A stretch of DNA of 64,000 nucleotides, taken from the NCBI RefSeq assembly GCF_014287515.2, contig NZ_CP092473.1, positions 2,321,001 through 2,385,000 on the forward strand. Reading direction: 5' to 3'. The position numbers and the translations under genes are program-made. The stretch comes from Roseburia rectibacter (GTDB lineage: Bacteria; Bacillota; Clostridia; Lachnospirales; Lachnospiraceae). Each line of letters opens with the position of its first letter. Positions within the stretch are counted from its first letter, which is position 1. This document shows positions 35,363 to 43,067 of this stretch, one piece after another. The notes beneath the pieces were generated by a model. The model saw only the letters and a list, made by a program, of their open reading frames with translations. It ran no database searches and had not been told where the DNA came from.

Positions 35363-35635
35363 ATGGAAGGGGTGATTTACATTTACATTGAGATTACGAA
35401 GCCGAATCGCTTCAAAGATTTATTACATAAGATTTATGACCACTTAGAAGATTTGACATTCGCTATCATTCAAAAGATACCAGAAAAGCACATACCCTCT
35501 TCTTTTATGAAATGGATGGAACGCTACACAAATAAAAGATTATCAGAATTACAAAGTCAGATCATCCGCAAACGCTGGCAGACAATAGAATTAGAAAAGG
35601 CTGTTGATAAAATTCATAACAAGCAGCAGGATTAA
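35363..35635 (+). CDS. Unknown basic small protein
   Basis: Up to 90 residues, basic and helical (RFKDLLHKIYDHLEDLTFAI, then IIRKRWQTIELEKAVDK). The ATG at 35363 lies only 5 bp after the TATAAT, so it is probably upstream of the mRNA start. A GGAAGGGG site is at 35365-35372, which would favour a start near 35381 at a non-standard codon, or GTG at 35372. Function unknown; one of few plus-strand genes. Confidence 0.55.
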   Translation: MEGVIYIYIEITKPNRFKDLLHKIYDHLEDLTFAIIQKIPEKHIPSSFMKWMERYTNKRLSELQSQIIRKRWQTIELEKAVDKIHNKQQD

Positions 35636-35637
35636 AA

Positions 35638-35684
35638 TAAGCACCTTCAGAAAGATAAATCTCTTTCCGTTGGTGCTTTGTTTA
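35638..35684. terminator. Two-way terminator
   Basis: AAGCACC and GGTGCTT enclose an inner AGAAAGA/TCTTTC stem, with runs on both sides. It serves the plus-strand gene and the convergent PIN gene. Confidence 0.8.
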
Positions 35685-36098
35685 TTATAGTCCTAAGTAT
35701 TCACTTGGAAGAATTGCCTTTATGTCTGATACCGAATAATCCGATACATTTCTTGTCACAATATACTCTGCTCCATAACTTTTTGCACATTCCATTTGTA
35801 AACAATCCTCAAAATCAGAGAACTCCTCATTTGCAAGACCAGATAATAATTTTGCTTTGTCTATGCCCTCTACATCAAAAATCGTGCATAGGTTTGATAA
35901 TATTTCTCTTCTTTCCTTTGCAGTATAATCTTTCCTTAATATAAAGAACATATTAGAAATAGAATGAGCTGCAATGCAACCTTTTATATTTCCCTCGGTA
36001 CATGACGAGATTACTTTCTTTGCATCCTCAAAGAATGGTTCTCTTTCAAGAAGATAATCAAGTAATATATTGGTATCAATCAGAATTTTACCTACCAT
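35685..36098 (-). CDS. PIN-domain RNase, VapC-like toxin
   Basis: 137 residues. PIN acidic residues are visible: D8 in ILIDTNILLDYL, E in NEEFSDFEDCLQM and the terminal TRNVSDY. It should cleave RNA when free. It overlaps the upstream gene by 11 bp, the usual sign of a toxin-antitoxin pair. Confidence 0.85.
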   Translation of the reverse strand: MVGKILIDTNILLDYLLEREPFFEDAKKVISSCTEGNIKGCIAAHSISNMFFILRKDYTAKERREILSNLCTIFDVEGIDKAKLLSGLANEEFSDFEDCLQMECAKSYGAEYIVTRNVSDYSVSDIKAILPSEYLGL

Positions 36099-36312
36099 AT
36101 TTATCTTCCCTGTAAGATGCTAATTCTGCATCATCATCGGTAACAGTCCCCTTTTTGCGTAACTGCTCTAATCTTGCAAAAGCATCTTTCCTTTCCTTAT
36201 TAGAATCATTATATAATCCATTTACACCCTGCATAATCTGAATTACAAAGGATAACTTATCTTCTGGTATTTTTTCCAGTTCCATTATTGCACTCTGTCT
36301 TAATGCTGTCAT
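36088..36312 (-). CDS. Antitoxin paired with PIN toxin
   Basis: 74 residues: MTALRQSAIMELEKIPEDKL, then acidic and charged helices ending YREDKYGR. The IPEDKL pattern is common in DUF2281-type and related antitoxins. Placement before and overlapping a PIN gene gives the assignment. Confidence 0.75.
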   Translation of the reverse strand: MTALRQSAIMELEKIPEDKLSFVIQIMQGVNGLYNDSNKERKDAFARLEQLRKKGTVTDDDAELASYREDKYGR

Positions 36313-36365
36313 AGGTCATACCTCCTTTAAATTTTCGGATGAAATCGTCGTTTCTTTATATGCTA

Positions 36366-36701
36366 TTATTTTGCATTTTTGTAGCGATTTTCATAAGATA
36401 GCTCTGGTTTTAAGTCTACTTTCCATTCAATTAAATCTTGTGGCTGACATTGTAAGAGTTGGCATATATCCTCTATCGTTTTTGTTGATACATCGCCACC
36501 AGCAAACACTCTTCCCTTTATTACATTCTCTGGCTTTTCATTGTATTCCTTTATATTATTATCAATATCTTCCCATGAATCCCCACTACACATTTTCATT
36601 TTAGTAAGTATTCCCTGTGGAATTAAGCCTTTTTGTCTTATAATATATGTCGTTATGCCTTTATCTTTTAACTTCTGCATCAATTTATTATAATTTATCA
36701 T
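36366..36701 (-). CDS. Cro/C1-type regulator with an inserted segment
   Basis: 111 residues starting MINYNKLMQKLKDKGITTY at 36701 with GGAGAAG upstream. The ends match Cro/C1 proteins (DICQLLQCQPQDLIEW), but about 30 residues (CSGDSWEDIDNNIKEY ... VFAGGD) are inserted inside the helix-turn-helix, where family members have a short turn. It either binds an altered site or was changed to lose binding. A palindrome lies upstream. Confidence 0.75.
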   Translation of the reverse strand: MINYNKLMQKLKDKGITTYIIRQKGLIPQGILTKMKMCSGDSWEDIDNNIKEYNEKPENVIKGRVFAGGDVSTKTIEDICQLLQCQPQDLIEWKVDLKPELSYENRYKNAK

Positions 36702-36720
36702 TAACATCTTCTCCATACAA

Positions 36721-36745
36721 ATATACATTGATTTCTGTGTATATT
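36721..36745 (-). promoter_or_regulatory. Operator/promoter of the Cro/C1-type gene
   Basis: ATATACA and TGTATAT around 10 bases, overlapping a TATAAT minus-10 on the minus strand. Fits self-repression. Confidence 0.5.
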
Positions 36746-36819
36746 ATAACACTCCTTTCCCTAATTTTCAATCAGCATTAGAAGAAGTTGCTACACCTCA
36801 ACCAATGCCGATTTTTCGC

Positions 36820-37347
36820 TTATACTATCTTATTTAATATTTTGTGCACAATCTTCCATAATAACCGCTTGCCTTCTTTCTGATCCATCTGATATAGAAA
36901 AATTCTTGTTATCCGTTCCATAAAATCATCAGGCATTATTGAACCTTTGAACTGGTTATCTTCCAGACAACAAATTTGTAAATTTTCCACAGAATCAGCA
37001 CCGCCACAAGCCAAAGGAATTTTATGGTCAATTGTTATATCTTCAAATAACAACTTCCTACCACATAAAGCACATTTTCCATTTGCATTCATATAAAGCA
37101 ATTTCTTTACATTATCAGAATATCTTTTTCGCTTGATTTTTCCATCTGCATTACATTGTATTTTTACATTTGTATCTATATCCTCAATATAATAATTTTT
37201 CGTTTTTGCTGGTGCTTTCTTGATTTTCTCTTGTGCTTTACCAATAGTTGCAAATAACTTTGCTTCATCTATATTATTCGTTTTTGTTGTCTTTCCTGTG
37301 TCTGTAACTGTTATGTAATAATTTCCATTTGTAAGTATATAAGCCAT
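36820..37347 (-). CDS. HNH endonuclease
   Basis: 175 residues starting MAYILTNGNYYITVT at 37347; AGAGG lies upstream. The C-terminal half is an HNH nuclease: CALCGRKLLFEDITIDHKIP, then NLQICCLEDNQFKGS, with zinc-binding cysteines and the HNH histidines. It could be a homing or defence nuclease; no adjacent terminase to support a packaging role. Confidence 0.85.
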   Translation of the reverse strand: MAYILTNGNYYITVTDTGKTTKTNNIDEAKLFATIGKAQEKIKKAPAKTKNYYIEDIDTNVKIQCNADGKIKRKRYSDNVKKLLYMNANGKCALCGRKLLFEDITIDHKIPLACGGADSVENLQICCLEDNQFKGSIMPDDFMERITRIFLYQMDQKEGKRLLWKIVHKILNKIV

Positions 37348-37413
37348 AATATCAACCTCTTTTCCATTGAGGACAGCCATATTTCAGACTGTCCCATCCT
37401 TTACAGTTCCCTT

Positions 37414-37611
37414 TTATCTTTCATCTGGATAATTTAAAGCATCCTCATTTGTCTGTTTATCTTCTGCGTCCATATCTCCCCAGTCTTTAACTGCAAACCT
37501 CTGCAATGCAAATGTGACCTCAACCGCAAATTTCTGTTCCGCTACCATAAGATCATAGATTGATCTTGTGGTTACTACCTGTCCCATATTGAAAAATTTT
37601 GATGTGATCAT
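37414..37611 (-). CDS. Plasmid/ICE-type small protein, short version
   Basis: 65 residues: FNMGQVVTTRSIYDLM, then DWGDMDAEDKQTNEDAL. The pattern is common in plasmids and conjugative elements, where the protein goes on for another 30-40 residues (kIWIITE..RS.TT..P). That half is missing here, so it may be shortened. Function unknown. Confidence 0.6.
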   Translation of the reverse strand: MITSKFFNMGQVVTTRSIYDLMVAEQKFAVEVTFALQRFAVKDWGDMDAEDKQTNEDALNYPDER

Positions 37612-37630
37612 TTCGCTTTCAGTCCTTTCC

Positions 37631-37864
37631 TTAATCGTTCAATGTCTTTACTGCCTCTATCATTTTCGCATTGTATTCATCATAGATTAAAAAGCTAACA
37701 ATTCTCTTGCCTATACAAATTAAAGCCTCGTGGTTTTTATATACCTCTTCCTTTTTTCCTTGATTGACTTTTCTCATGTTTGAAAAAATACTATTGTCAA
37801 ACATTTTCTGCTTATATTTTTCAATGGACTTTTCTTTATTAAAATAGACATAATTTTTATACAT
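37631..37864 (-). CDS. Unknown small protein (77 residues)
   Basis: Lysine-rich start, hydrophobic middle (EALICIGKRIVSFLIYDEY). No family recognised. Co-directional with neighbours. Confidence 0.5.
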   Translation of the reverse strand: MYKNYVYFNKEKSIEKYKQKMFDNSIFSNMRKVNQGKKEEVYKNHEALICIGKRIVSFLIYDEYNAKMIEAVKTLND

Positions 37865-37882
37865 TTCTTATCACCCATATCC

Positions 37883-38116
37883 TTATATCAAGCCAACCAT
37901 GCAAGCCATTTTATACAATGGGTTCTTTGCAAGTTTCCTCGTCTGCTCCGCTTTCTGTTTGGCTTTACGTTCCACCATGTCCATAAAAGCAAGGCTGTTA
38001 TCCATTTCCATGTATTCCAACATTTGCGTTGGTGTAAGTGCCTCATATGGAGTTTTTAAGTTTCTATCTATAATCTGGTTTCCGTCTGCTGTTGTAATTA
38101 TTCTAAAATTAAACAT
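37883..38116 (-). CDS. Unknown small protein of mobile-element type
   Basis: 77 residues starting MFNFRIITTADGNQIIDR at 38116. Proteins with this start and the ALTPTQMLEYMEMD pattern are frequent in Lachnospiraceae conjugative elements. Role unknown. Confidence 0.55.
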   Translation of the reverse strand: MFNFRIITTADGNQIIDRNLKTPYEALTPTQMLEYMEMDNSLAFMDMVERKAKQKAEQTRKLAKNPLYKMACMVGLI

Positions 38117-38139
38117 ATATGTATATCCTGCCTTTCCAT

Positions 38140-38496
38140 TTATCCTGCATATCTGCAATACTGATTATTTCTGTTACTGTTACATTCTCCCTTGATCCGC
38201 TTGAAATACTCTTCTAAATTGAATGAATATGACCTACTCTGTAAGCAAGTACATTTCCCTCTTTTTAATACTGTTGTCTCTGCTATAACAACATTATTTG
38301 TCAAGGTTAAATTCCCTCTAATAATACTTTCCAATGATTTCCGTAAATCTCTGTATGAGCTGTCAAGATAATATTTCTTTCCGTTGTTTCCCTCATTGAC
38401 AAAATATACAATTCTGTATGTGAAGCAATCCTCAATCATATTATTAGCAAGGCAACCTCTGTCTATATCCATCAAAATATCTGATATTGTATTCAT
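38140..38496 (-). CDS. Unknown protein (118 residues)
   Basis: Starts MNTISDILMDIDRGCLANNM. Beta-rich middle and charged end. No domain recognised. Confidence 0.5.
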   Translation of the reverse strand: MNTISDILMDIDRGCLANNMIEDCFTYRIVYFVNEGNNGKKYYLDSSYRDLRKSLESIIRGNLTLTNNVVIAETTVLKRGKCTCLQSRSYSFNLEEYFKRIKGECNSNRNNQYCRYAG

Positions 38497-38549
38497 ATGC
38501 TTTACCTCAATTTCTCTTATATCGGGGAGGTTTGCCCTCCCCTTTTACC

Positions 38550-39647
38550 TTATGCTACTTTCTTAACCTCTGTAAAATACTGATTGATAAGTGCTGTAAG
38601 ATAATCAAGTTTTCCGTGTACTACATTGCTATCCCTTGTAGAACGGTCTATATCTAATTCAGTCCATGTCTTTCCATTGATTTCTGTATTTTTACCTTCT
38701 GCAATTAACCAATGCAGGAACTCTCCAAACGCTTTATCTTCCCTTCCTAACTTTGTAAATGCCTTAAATGCTGCCACAAAGATATATGCACTCTTTCTAT
38801 TGAACAGTTCCCTTATCTCGCTTGTGATTTCCGTTGATTCTACTAACCTTGTGAGTAAATCATCAAGATTTTCAAAATCAAGAATGGTTGCATTTTCATT
38901 TAACCACTTGAATCCTATCTTTGTATCTTTTCTGTACTGATTAGGATATTCAGATAAGATAACCATATCTCCGATGGCTCTTTCAAAAGTTCCGTTTATT
39001 CTGTCTTTGTTGTTGCAAGAGTACATATCTTTGAAAAATCTGTTGTCTGCAATTTCTCTTATTTCCCTTGCAAACGCATCAATATATGTAAAAGCACGTT
39101 GGGCTTGATTCATCGGCTTGCAGTTATTCAGTTTGCGCACCAATTTTGAAATTTGCGTTGTGTCGCAATTCTGATGAATTACAACCTCTAACTGATAGCC
39201 ATTGAATACCTCTTTCAATTCTTCTGGTAACTGCTCGTATGTCTTGTTACGAATGTCAAAATCTACATTCTCCCATACAATTTCGCCCTGCTTGTCTCGC
39301 TTTATATTTCCATCTGCATCGGTTGCCTTTGTCTGATAAGTAACCATATATTCATCAAGATTCTTTGTTATTTTTGCGTTTCCATATCTGAATAATGATA
39401 ATGTGCTACTTCTCTGCAATCCGTCAATTATCCATTGTCTTGTGATTCCGTTTGATGTTGTTTCCTCACCTAAAATAATAGGTGGGATATAATCATCTGT
39501 CAGAACCGATGCAATCAGTTCATTTACCATGTTTGGATTCCATTGTCCTGATAATCTCTGACATTCCTGGTCTGTTCTGATTTTTTCTGCCTTCATGTCC
39601 TTTAAATACTGCTCTAATGTGTATGTCTGCTTTCTGATATTCTTCAT
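38550..39647 (-). CDS. DUF262-type (GmrSD N-domain-like) protein
   Basis: 365 residues. ParB/Srx-type fold of DUF262, with WIIDGLQRSSTLSLF (usual motif IDGQQR) and PPIILGEE. DUF262 proteins use NTP to nick or restrict modified DNA in GmrSD-type systems, but the partner HNH (GmrD) domain is absent, so a regulatory role is possible. GGAGG lies upstream. It follows the sigma-like gene. Confidence 0.75.
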   Translation of the reverse strand: MKNIRKQTYTLEQYLKDMKAEKIRTDQECQRLSGQWNPNMVNELIASVLTDDYIPPIILGEETTSNGITRQWIIDGLQRSSTLSLFRYGNAKITKNLDEYMVTYQTKATDADGNIKRDKQGEIVWENVDFDIRNKTYEQLPEELKEVFNGYQLEVVIHQNCDTTQISKLVRKLNNCKPMNQAQRAFTYIDAFAREIREIADNRFFKDMYSCNNKDRINGTFERAIGDMVILSEYPNQYRKDTKIGFKWLNENATILDFENLDDLLTRLVESTEITSEIRELFNRKSAYIFVAAFKAFTKLGREDKAFGEFLHWLIAEGKNTEINGKTWTELDIDRSTRDSNVVHGKLDYLTALINQYFTEVKKVA

Positions 39648-39659
39648 AGTGATTACCTC

Positions 39660-40238
39660 CTAAAATAAAATCTTTACATTTTCAAAACTTCTCATAATCT
39701 TCATATTTTCAGCATATTCAGTTGATGAAATTTCTAAAATCTGCCGTATGTCTTTAGGTGTGTACCCATCAATCAAAAGGTTTAATATATTTACCTGCTG
39801 ATTAGAAAGTTTTGAAATGTACTGTTGTACCTTGTCTTGAAATTGTTCGTTGTTGTTTTTGGTTACTTCCTCAAATGTGTCAAAATCGGATGGTATAAAA
39901 TCCAGTATGCTACATTCTTCCTCGCTGTCATTAGTTGCATCTAATGAGGTTGTAAACTGATTGATAACTCGTTTTTCTCTGTGTCTGTCTCTTATCTCTG
40001 TCTTAAATTTTTTCTTTAAGCAATCACAAAGAAAAGTATTAAAACTTGCTCCTTTATCGGTGCTATAAGAGTTGTAACACTGCCACAATGTCATATTTGC
40101 AATGCTGTAAAAATCGTCATAGTCTGCTTCTGTCAATGGCTCGTTAAGCCTCAAAAAGATTGACTTTGATAACTTTTTTAGCAGTCGCATATTATCTTTA
40201 CAATATGGCTCTAATACTGTTAAATCTGCACTTGTCAT
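39660..40238 (-). CDS. Sigma-70-like factor
   Basis: 192 residues. A region 2-like stretch (DDFYSIANMTLWQCYNSYST, then FLCDCLKKKFKTEIRDRH) and a region 4-like helix-turn-helix (LSNQQVNILNLLIDGYTPKD). Short, as for element and phage sigma factors. It could direct host polymerase to element promoters. The start is ATG at 40238 with GAAGGTGAG upstream; the longer frame has no site. Confidence 0.75.
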   Translation of the reverse strand: MTSADLTVLEPYCKDNMRLLKKLSKSIFLRLNEPLTEADYDDFYSIANMTLWQCYNSYSTDKGASFNTFLCDCLKKKFKTEIRDRHREKRVINQFTTSLDATNDSEEECSILDFIPSDFDTFEEVTKNNNEQFQDKVQQYISKLSNQQVNILNLLIDGYTPKDIRQILEISSTEYAENMKIMRSFENVKILF

Positions 40239-40330
40239 TGTCTCACCTTCTTTCTTGTTATAATGTGGCATTACTGCCGATAGGCAAGTTGTAATTGAAT
40301 ACCACGGCTTGATCGCTCGCCTCGTTGTGC

Positions 40331-40372
40331 TCATTTGTCTGCTTTCTTCTTATCCTCGTACCACGTTTTCAT
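40331..40372 (-). CDS. Possible 13-residue peptide
   Basis: MKTWYEDKKKADK with GGAGGTG upstream, overlapping the stop of the preceding gene by ATGA. Very short; a translation leader or chance. Confidence 0.25.
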   Translation of the reverse strand: MKTWYEDKKKADK

Positions 40373-40536
40373 GCTTGCACCTCCTCAAATACTCCACTTC
40401 TCAACATATCTGTAAACCAACACTCAAAATCGGGATATTCTGCTTTGTCTGCTAAGTCTCTATAAACTTCGTGCATCTGTTTTTCTGTGAAAATTCTTCC
40501 TTGTAATGGCTCTTCATAGGTTATATATTTTTTCAT
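40369..40536 (-). CDS. Small unknown protein (55 residues)
   Basis: MKKYITYEEPLQGRIFTEKQ, then CWFTDMLRSGVFEEV. AGGAGTG lies upstream of ATG. The pattern is familiar from Clostridia conjugative elements, with unknown function. Confidence 0.65.
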   Translation of the reverse strand: MKKYITYEEPLQGRIFTEKQMHEVYRDLADKAEYPDFECWFTDMLRSGVFEEVQA

Positions 40537-40605
40537 TGTCAATCACTCCTATTCTTTAGGGTATCGGGTGGATTTTTCCACCCTTGCCCTGCTGATTGCT
40601 TGTTG

Positions 40606-40923
40606 TTAGTTGATTCTTAAAGACTGATACCTACTAACTTTACTAACCTTTGCATAATCATCTTTACTAAGTAATTTCTTTACTTCATCTTTGTTGACTG
40701 TTTCACGCTCAACACTTGAAAGAGTAGCTTTGAAAATGTTACCGATAAATCTACGGATTGGCTTGCCCTTGTCATCAACTGCTTCACATTCTTCTGTTTC
40801 ATTAAGAAACTCCATAACCTTTAAATTTAAAGTTGTGATGTTGTCCTCTGCTTCTTCTTTGATTCTTTTCCACTCTTGAATCTGCTTCATTGCTTCATTC
40901 ATTTCTTTAACTGTCATACACAT
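40606..40923 (-). CDS. Unknown protein, left arm of a divergent pair
   Basis: 105 residues starting MCMTVKEMNEAMKQI at 40923; GGAGG lies upstream; the longer frame crosses the promoter and is rejected. Helical, charged. Divergent from the gene at 41157, with shared operators between them. Confidence 0.65.
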   Translation of the reverse strand: MCMTVKEMNEAMKQIQEWKRIKEEAEDNITTLNLKVMEFLNETEECEAVDDKGKPIRRFIGNIFKATLSSVERETVNKDEVKKLLSKDDYAKVSKVSRYQSLRIN

Positions 40924-40992
40924 AATGACTACCTCCTTAATGATGAAATTATTTTGTTGTTGTAGGTCTGTTTTGTTTGACCTTGTAACTGT

Positions 40993-41109
40993 ATTATACA
41001 CAAATATCTGTGCATAGTCTACTGGCAATATGCACATATTTATGTGAATATTTTTATGCACATTTTTATGTGTATGCTTATTGACTATACACATATATGT
41101 GTGTATAAT
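40993..41109. promoter_or_regulatory. Divergent promoters with four palindromic operators
   Basis: Rightward: TTGACT (41081-41086), 17 bp, TATAAT (41104-41109). Leftward: TAGACT (41016-41021), 17 bp, TATAAT (40993-40998). GCACATATTTATGTG-type palindromes fill both spacers (near 40999-41015 and 41088-41105) and lie between them (41030-41049, 41057-41076). A repressor there would block both. Confidence 0.75.
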
Positions 41110-41156
41110 TAAGACAACAACAAAACATTATCAATTTTTTAAAGGAGGGTTTTCTT

Positions 41157-41363
41157 ATGAGAATTACAAGAAAACAATTAGAAACAAAGGTAAACAGTTA
41201 CAACAGTATTTCAGATATTAAGTTAAAACTTAATGATGATGTAATCGGTGCTATCAATCTTTATACAGAAGATAACAACAGAATAGCCACCGCAATAACT
41301 AAAGATATGTTTTATATATTGGATGCTCTAATCAATGTTAAAGCATTAGAAAGAAACAATTAA
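41157..41363 (+). CDS. Small unknown protein, right arm of the divergent pair
   Basis: 68 residues: MRITRKQLETKVNSYNSIS. AAAGGAGG upstream. Opens a three-gene plus-strand operon. Confidence 0.65.
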   Translation: MRITRKQLETKVNSYNSISDIKLKLNDDVIGAINLYTEDNNRIATAITKDMFYILDALINVKALERNN

Positions 41364-41417
41364 ATAATATAGGCGGTTGAAATATACCGCCTACAACATC
41401 AGAAAGAAGGTTTTAAT

Positions 41418-41930
41418 ATGAAATATTTTAAGAATGTAGAAACATTAGAAGAATTAAGAAAACAGTACAAAGAGTTATTAAAGAAGTATCACCCAGACAA
41501 CCCAAACGGATCAACGGAAGCAACAAAAGAAATCAATGTTGAATATGATACATTATTCAAAACATTAAAAGACAGACACGAACACAACGCAAGCGACACC
41601 ACCGACAACAATACAGATTATAATAATATGAAGTATGATTTTTCAGAAGATGAAAAATTAAGGGAAGTATTACAGCATATTGTTACAATGGAAAATATCA
41701 ATATTGAAATAGTCGGTTGTTGGATATGGGTTGACGGTAACACATACGAACATAAAGACAGTTTAAAGGCTCTAGGGTTTAAATGGGCAAGAGAGAAAAA
41801 GAAGTGGTATTTTCATACAGAAGCATTCAGAAAGAGAAGCAAGAAAAAATTATCTATGGATGATATACGGAACTATTACGGAAGTACAGAAGTACAGACA
41901 GAAGCAACAAAGAGACTGAAAGAAGCGTAA
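41418..41930 (+). CDS. J-domain protein
   Basis: 170 residues. N-terminal J domain with HPD at 25-27 (KKYHPDNPNGSTEATK), which would activate a host DnaK. The C-terminal half (IEIVGCWIWVDGNTYEHKDS, then LGFKWAREKKKWYF) is a strand-rich domain often found with J domains in mobile elements. AGAAGG lies upstream. Confidence 0.8.
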   Translation: MKYFKNVETLEELRKQYKELLKKYHPDNPNGSTEATKEINVEYDTLFKTLKDRHEHNASDTTDNNTDYNNMKYDFSEDEKLREVLQHIVTMENINIEIVGCWIWVDGNTYEHKDSLKALGFKWAREKKKWYFHTEAFRKRSKKKLSMDDIRNYYGSTEVQTEATKRLKEA

Positions 41931-41993
41931 AAAAATAAGGGTGCATGACTTACAAGCCTGCACCCGATACATAGAAAAGGAGATAAAAACAAT

Positions 41994-42302
41994 ATGAAGA
42001 AATCAATAAAAACAATCGGAATTATCGCAATTATGGTTACTATGTCGGTATGCTCTTACATGGTAGGAACTACACAAGCCAAAACAGAAACAGTTATAAA
42101 AGAGATTGAAGTTATCCCACAAAATTATATATCACTTGATAATTGTATACCGCTTGATGATGTGTGCGGTTGGTACTATGATAAATATGATTATATTTGT
42201 TTTGAACTAGGAGACATAGGAAAACAGTTAGACAATCCAAACGGAAAAAGTTACAATGATATTATTTCAGACTTGCCACACTTGACAGATTTAGAAGAAT
42301 AA
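41994..42302 (+). CDS. Membrane-anchored or secreted small protein
   Basis: 102 residues. Signal-like N-terminus KKSIKTIGIIAIMVTMSVCS, possibly an uncleaved anchor, followed by an acidic outside domain with three cysteines. It is last in the plus-strand operon. Unknown role. Confidence 0.6.
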   Translation: MKKSIKTIGIIAIMVTMSVCSYMVGTTQAKTETVIKEIEVIPQNYISLDNCIPLDDVCGWYYDKYDYICFELGDIGKQLDNPNGKSYNDIISDLPHLTDLEE

Positions 42303-42330
42303 AGCAATAACATAATATAATTATAATACA

Positions 42331-42368
42331 ATGGTGTAACCGATAAAGTTACACCATATTTTTTTATA
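42331..42368 (+). terminator. Terminator of the plus-strand operon
   Basis: ATGGTGTAAC, loop CGATAAA, GTTACACCAT, then ATTTTTTT. Confidence 0.9.
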
Positions 42369-42400
42369 TGCTCTATTGATATTTTTATTGTTATTATATC

Positions 42401-42870
42401 CTACTGGTTTAGTAGGGATTATGTAGTCCGGGGTATCAAAAACGAAAAAAGGGAATTGTTTTTCTCCACCGCCCTGTAGTTGGTTCTTCCATACAGCGAC
42501 TTGAAAATTTTACCCCTACGATATTTCTCAGCTTTCTCATTCTGAGAATCCTGAAGTACCATTCCCACCTAAAGGGAAAATTCCCCTAAGTGAATCAGTT
42601 ACACTTAGAAGATAAAATTTTTCGCACACTTGTATGCGAAAATTCCCATGAGTGGTCATGACCAACAATCACGGGGGTGTGTCCAAATGGACACACCCAA
42701 AGATATTGCAAATTTGCGACAGTTCATTTCTAATCATTCAAAATGAAGGATTAAAACCGACACTATCTGCTTTGATAGGTTTCTAAAACTTTCGGAATCC
42801 ACCATTCCGATTTATTGGAAACCGCCAAAAGGTTGCATCAACCCCAGTTCCCCACGGAGAACACCACATA
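42401..42870. ncRNA. Dense stem-loop array; structured RNA or DNA origin
   Basis: Gene-free region with at least eleven short perfect stem-loops in about 450 bp. Examples: CTACT/AGTAG (42401-42415), TTCTCA/TGAGAA (42534-42548), CTAAGTG/CACTTAG (42586-42608), TTTTCGCA/TGCGAAAA (42618-42641), GGTGTGTCC/GGACACACC (42676-42697), CTATC/GATAG, TCGGAAT/ATTCCGA (42792-42810). Strand is unknown. Confidence 0.5.
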
Positions 42871-43067
42871 TCCTTTGAATAAATCAATCAAAATCAACTC
42901 AAATCCGCTTCAAAATCCATCATAGGTAAACTTGTTCGCCTACACTATTACAAAGCCAAATTGACCTCAAAATCATTGATTTAAGCAAACATATATACCA
43001 TAGGTGGGGGGTACTCTTAAACCTGTGAAATTTAAGTACCTTATATATGAATGGGGATATGTAAAAA
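42871..43067. other. Gene-free region with one strong hairpin
   Basis: No ORF. GGTACTCTTAAA and TTTAAGTACC (about 43015-43045) form a long stem near the end of the Ltp-type gene; it could be its terminator. Confidence 0.4.

Noticed and set aside
40239..40334. Longer N-terminus of the sigma-like factor
   Set aside because: No ribosome site before the upstream starts, while ATG at 40238 has one.
42401..42870. CRISPR array
   Set aside because: The stem-loops differ from each other in sequence; there is no constant repeat, no spacers and no cas genes.
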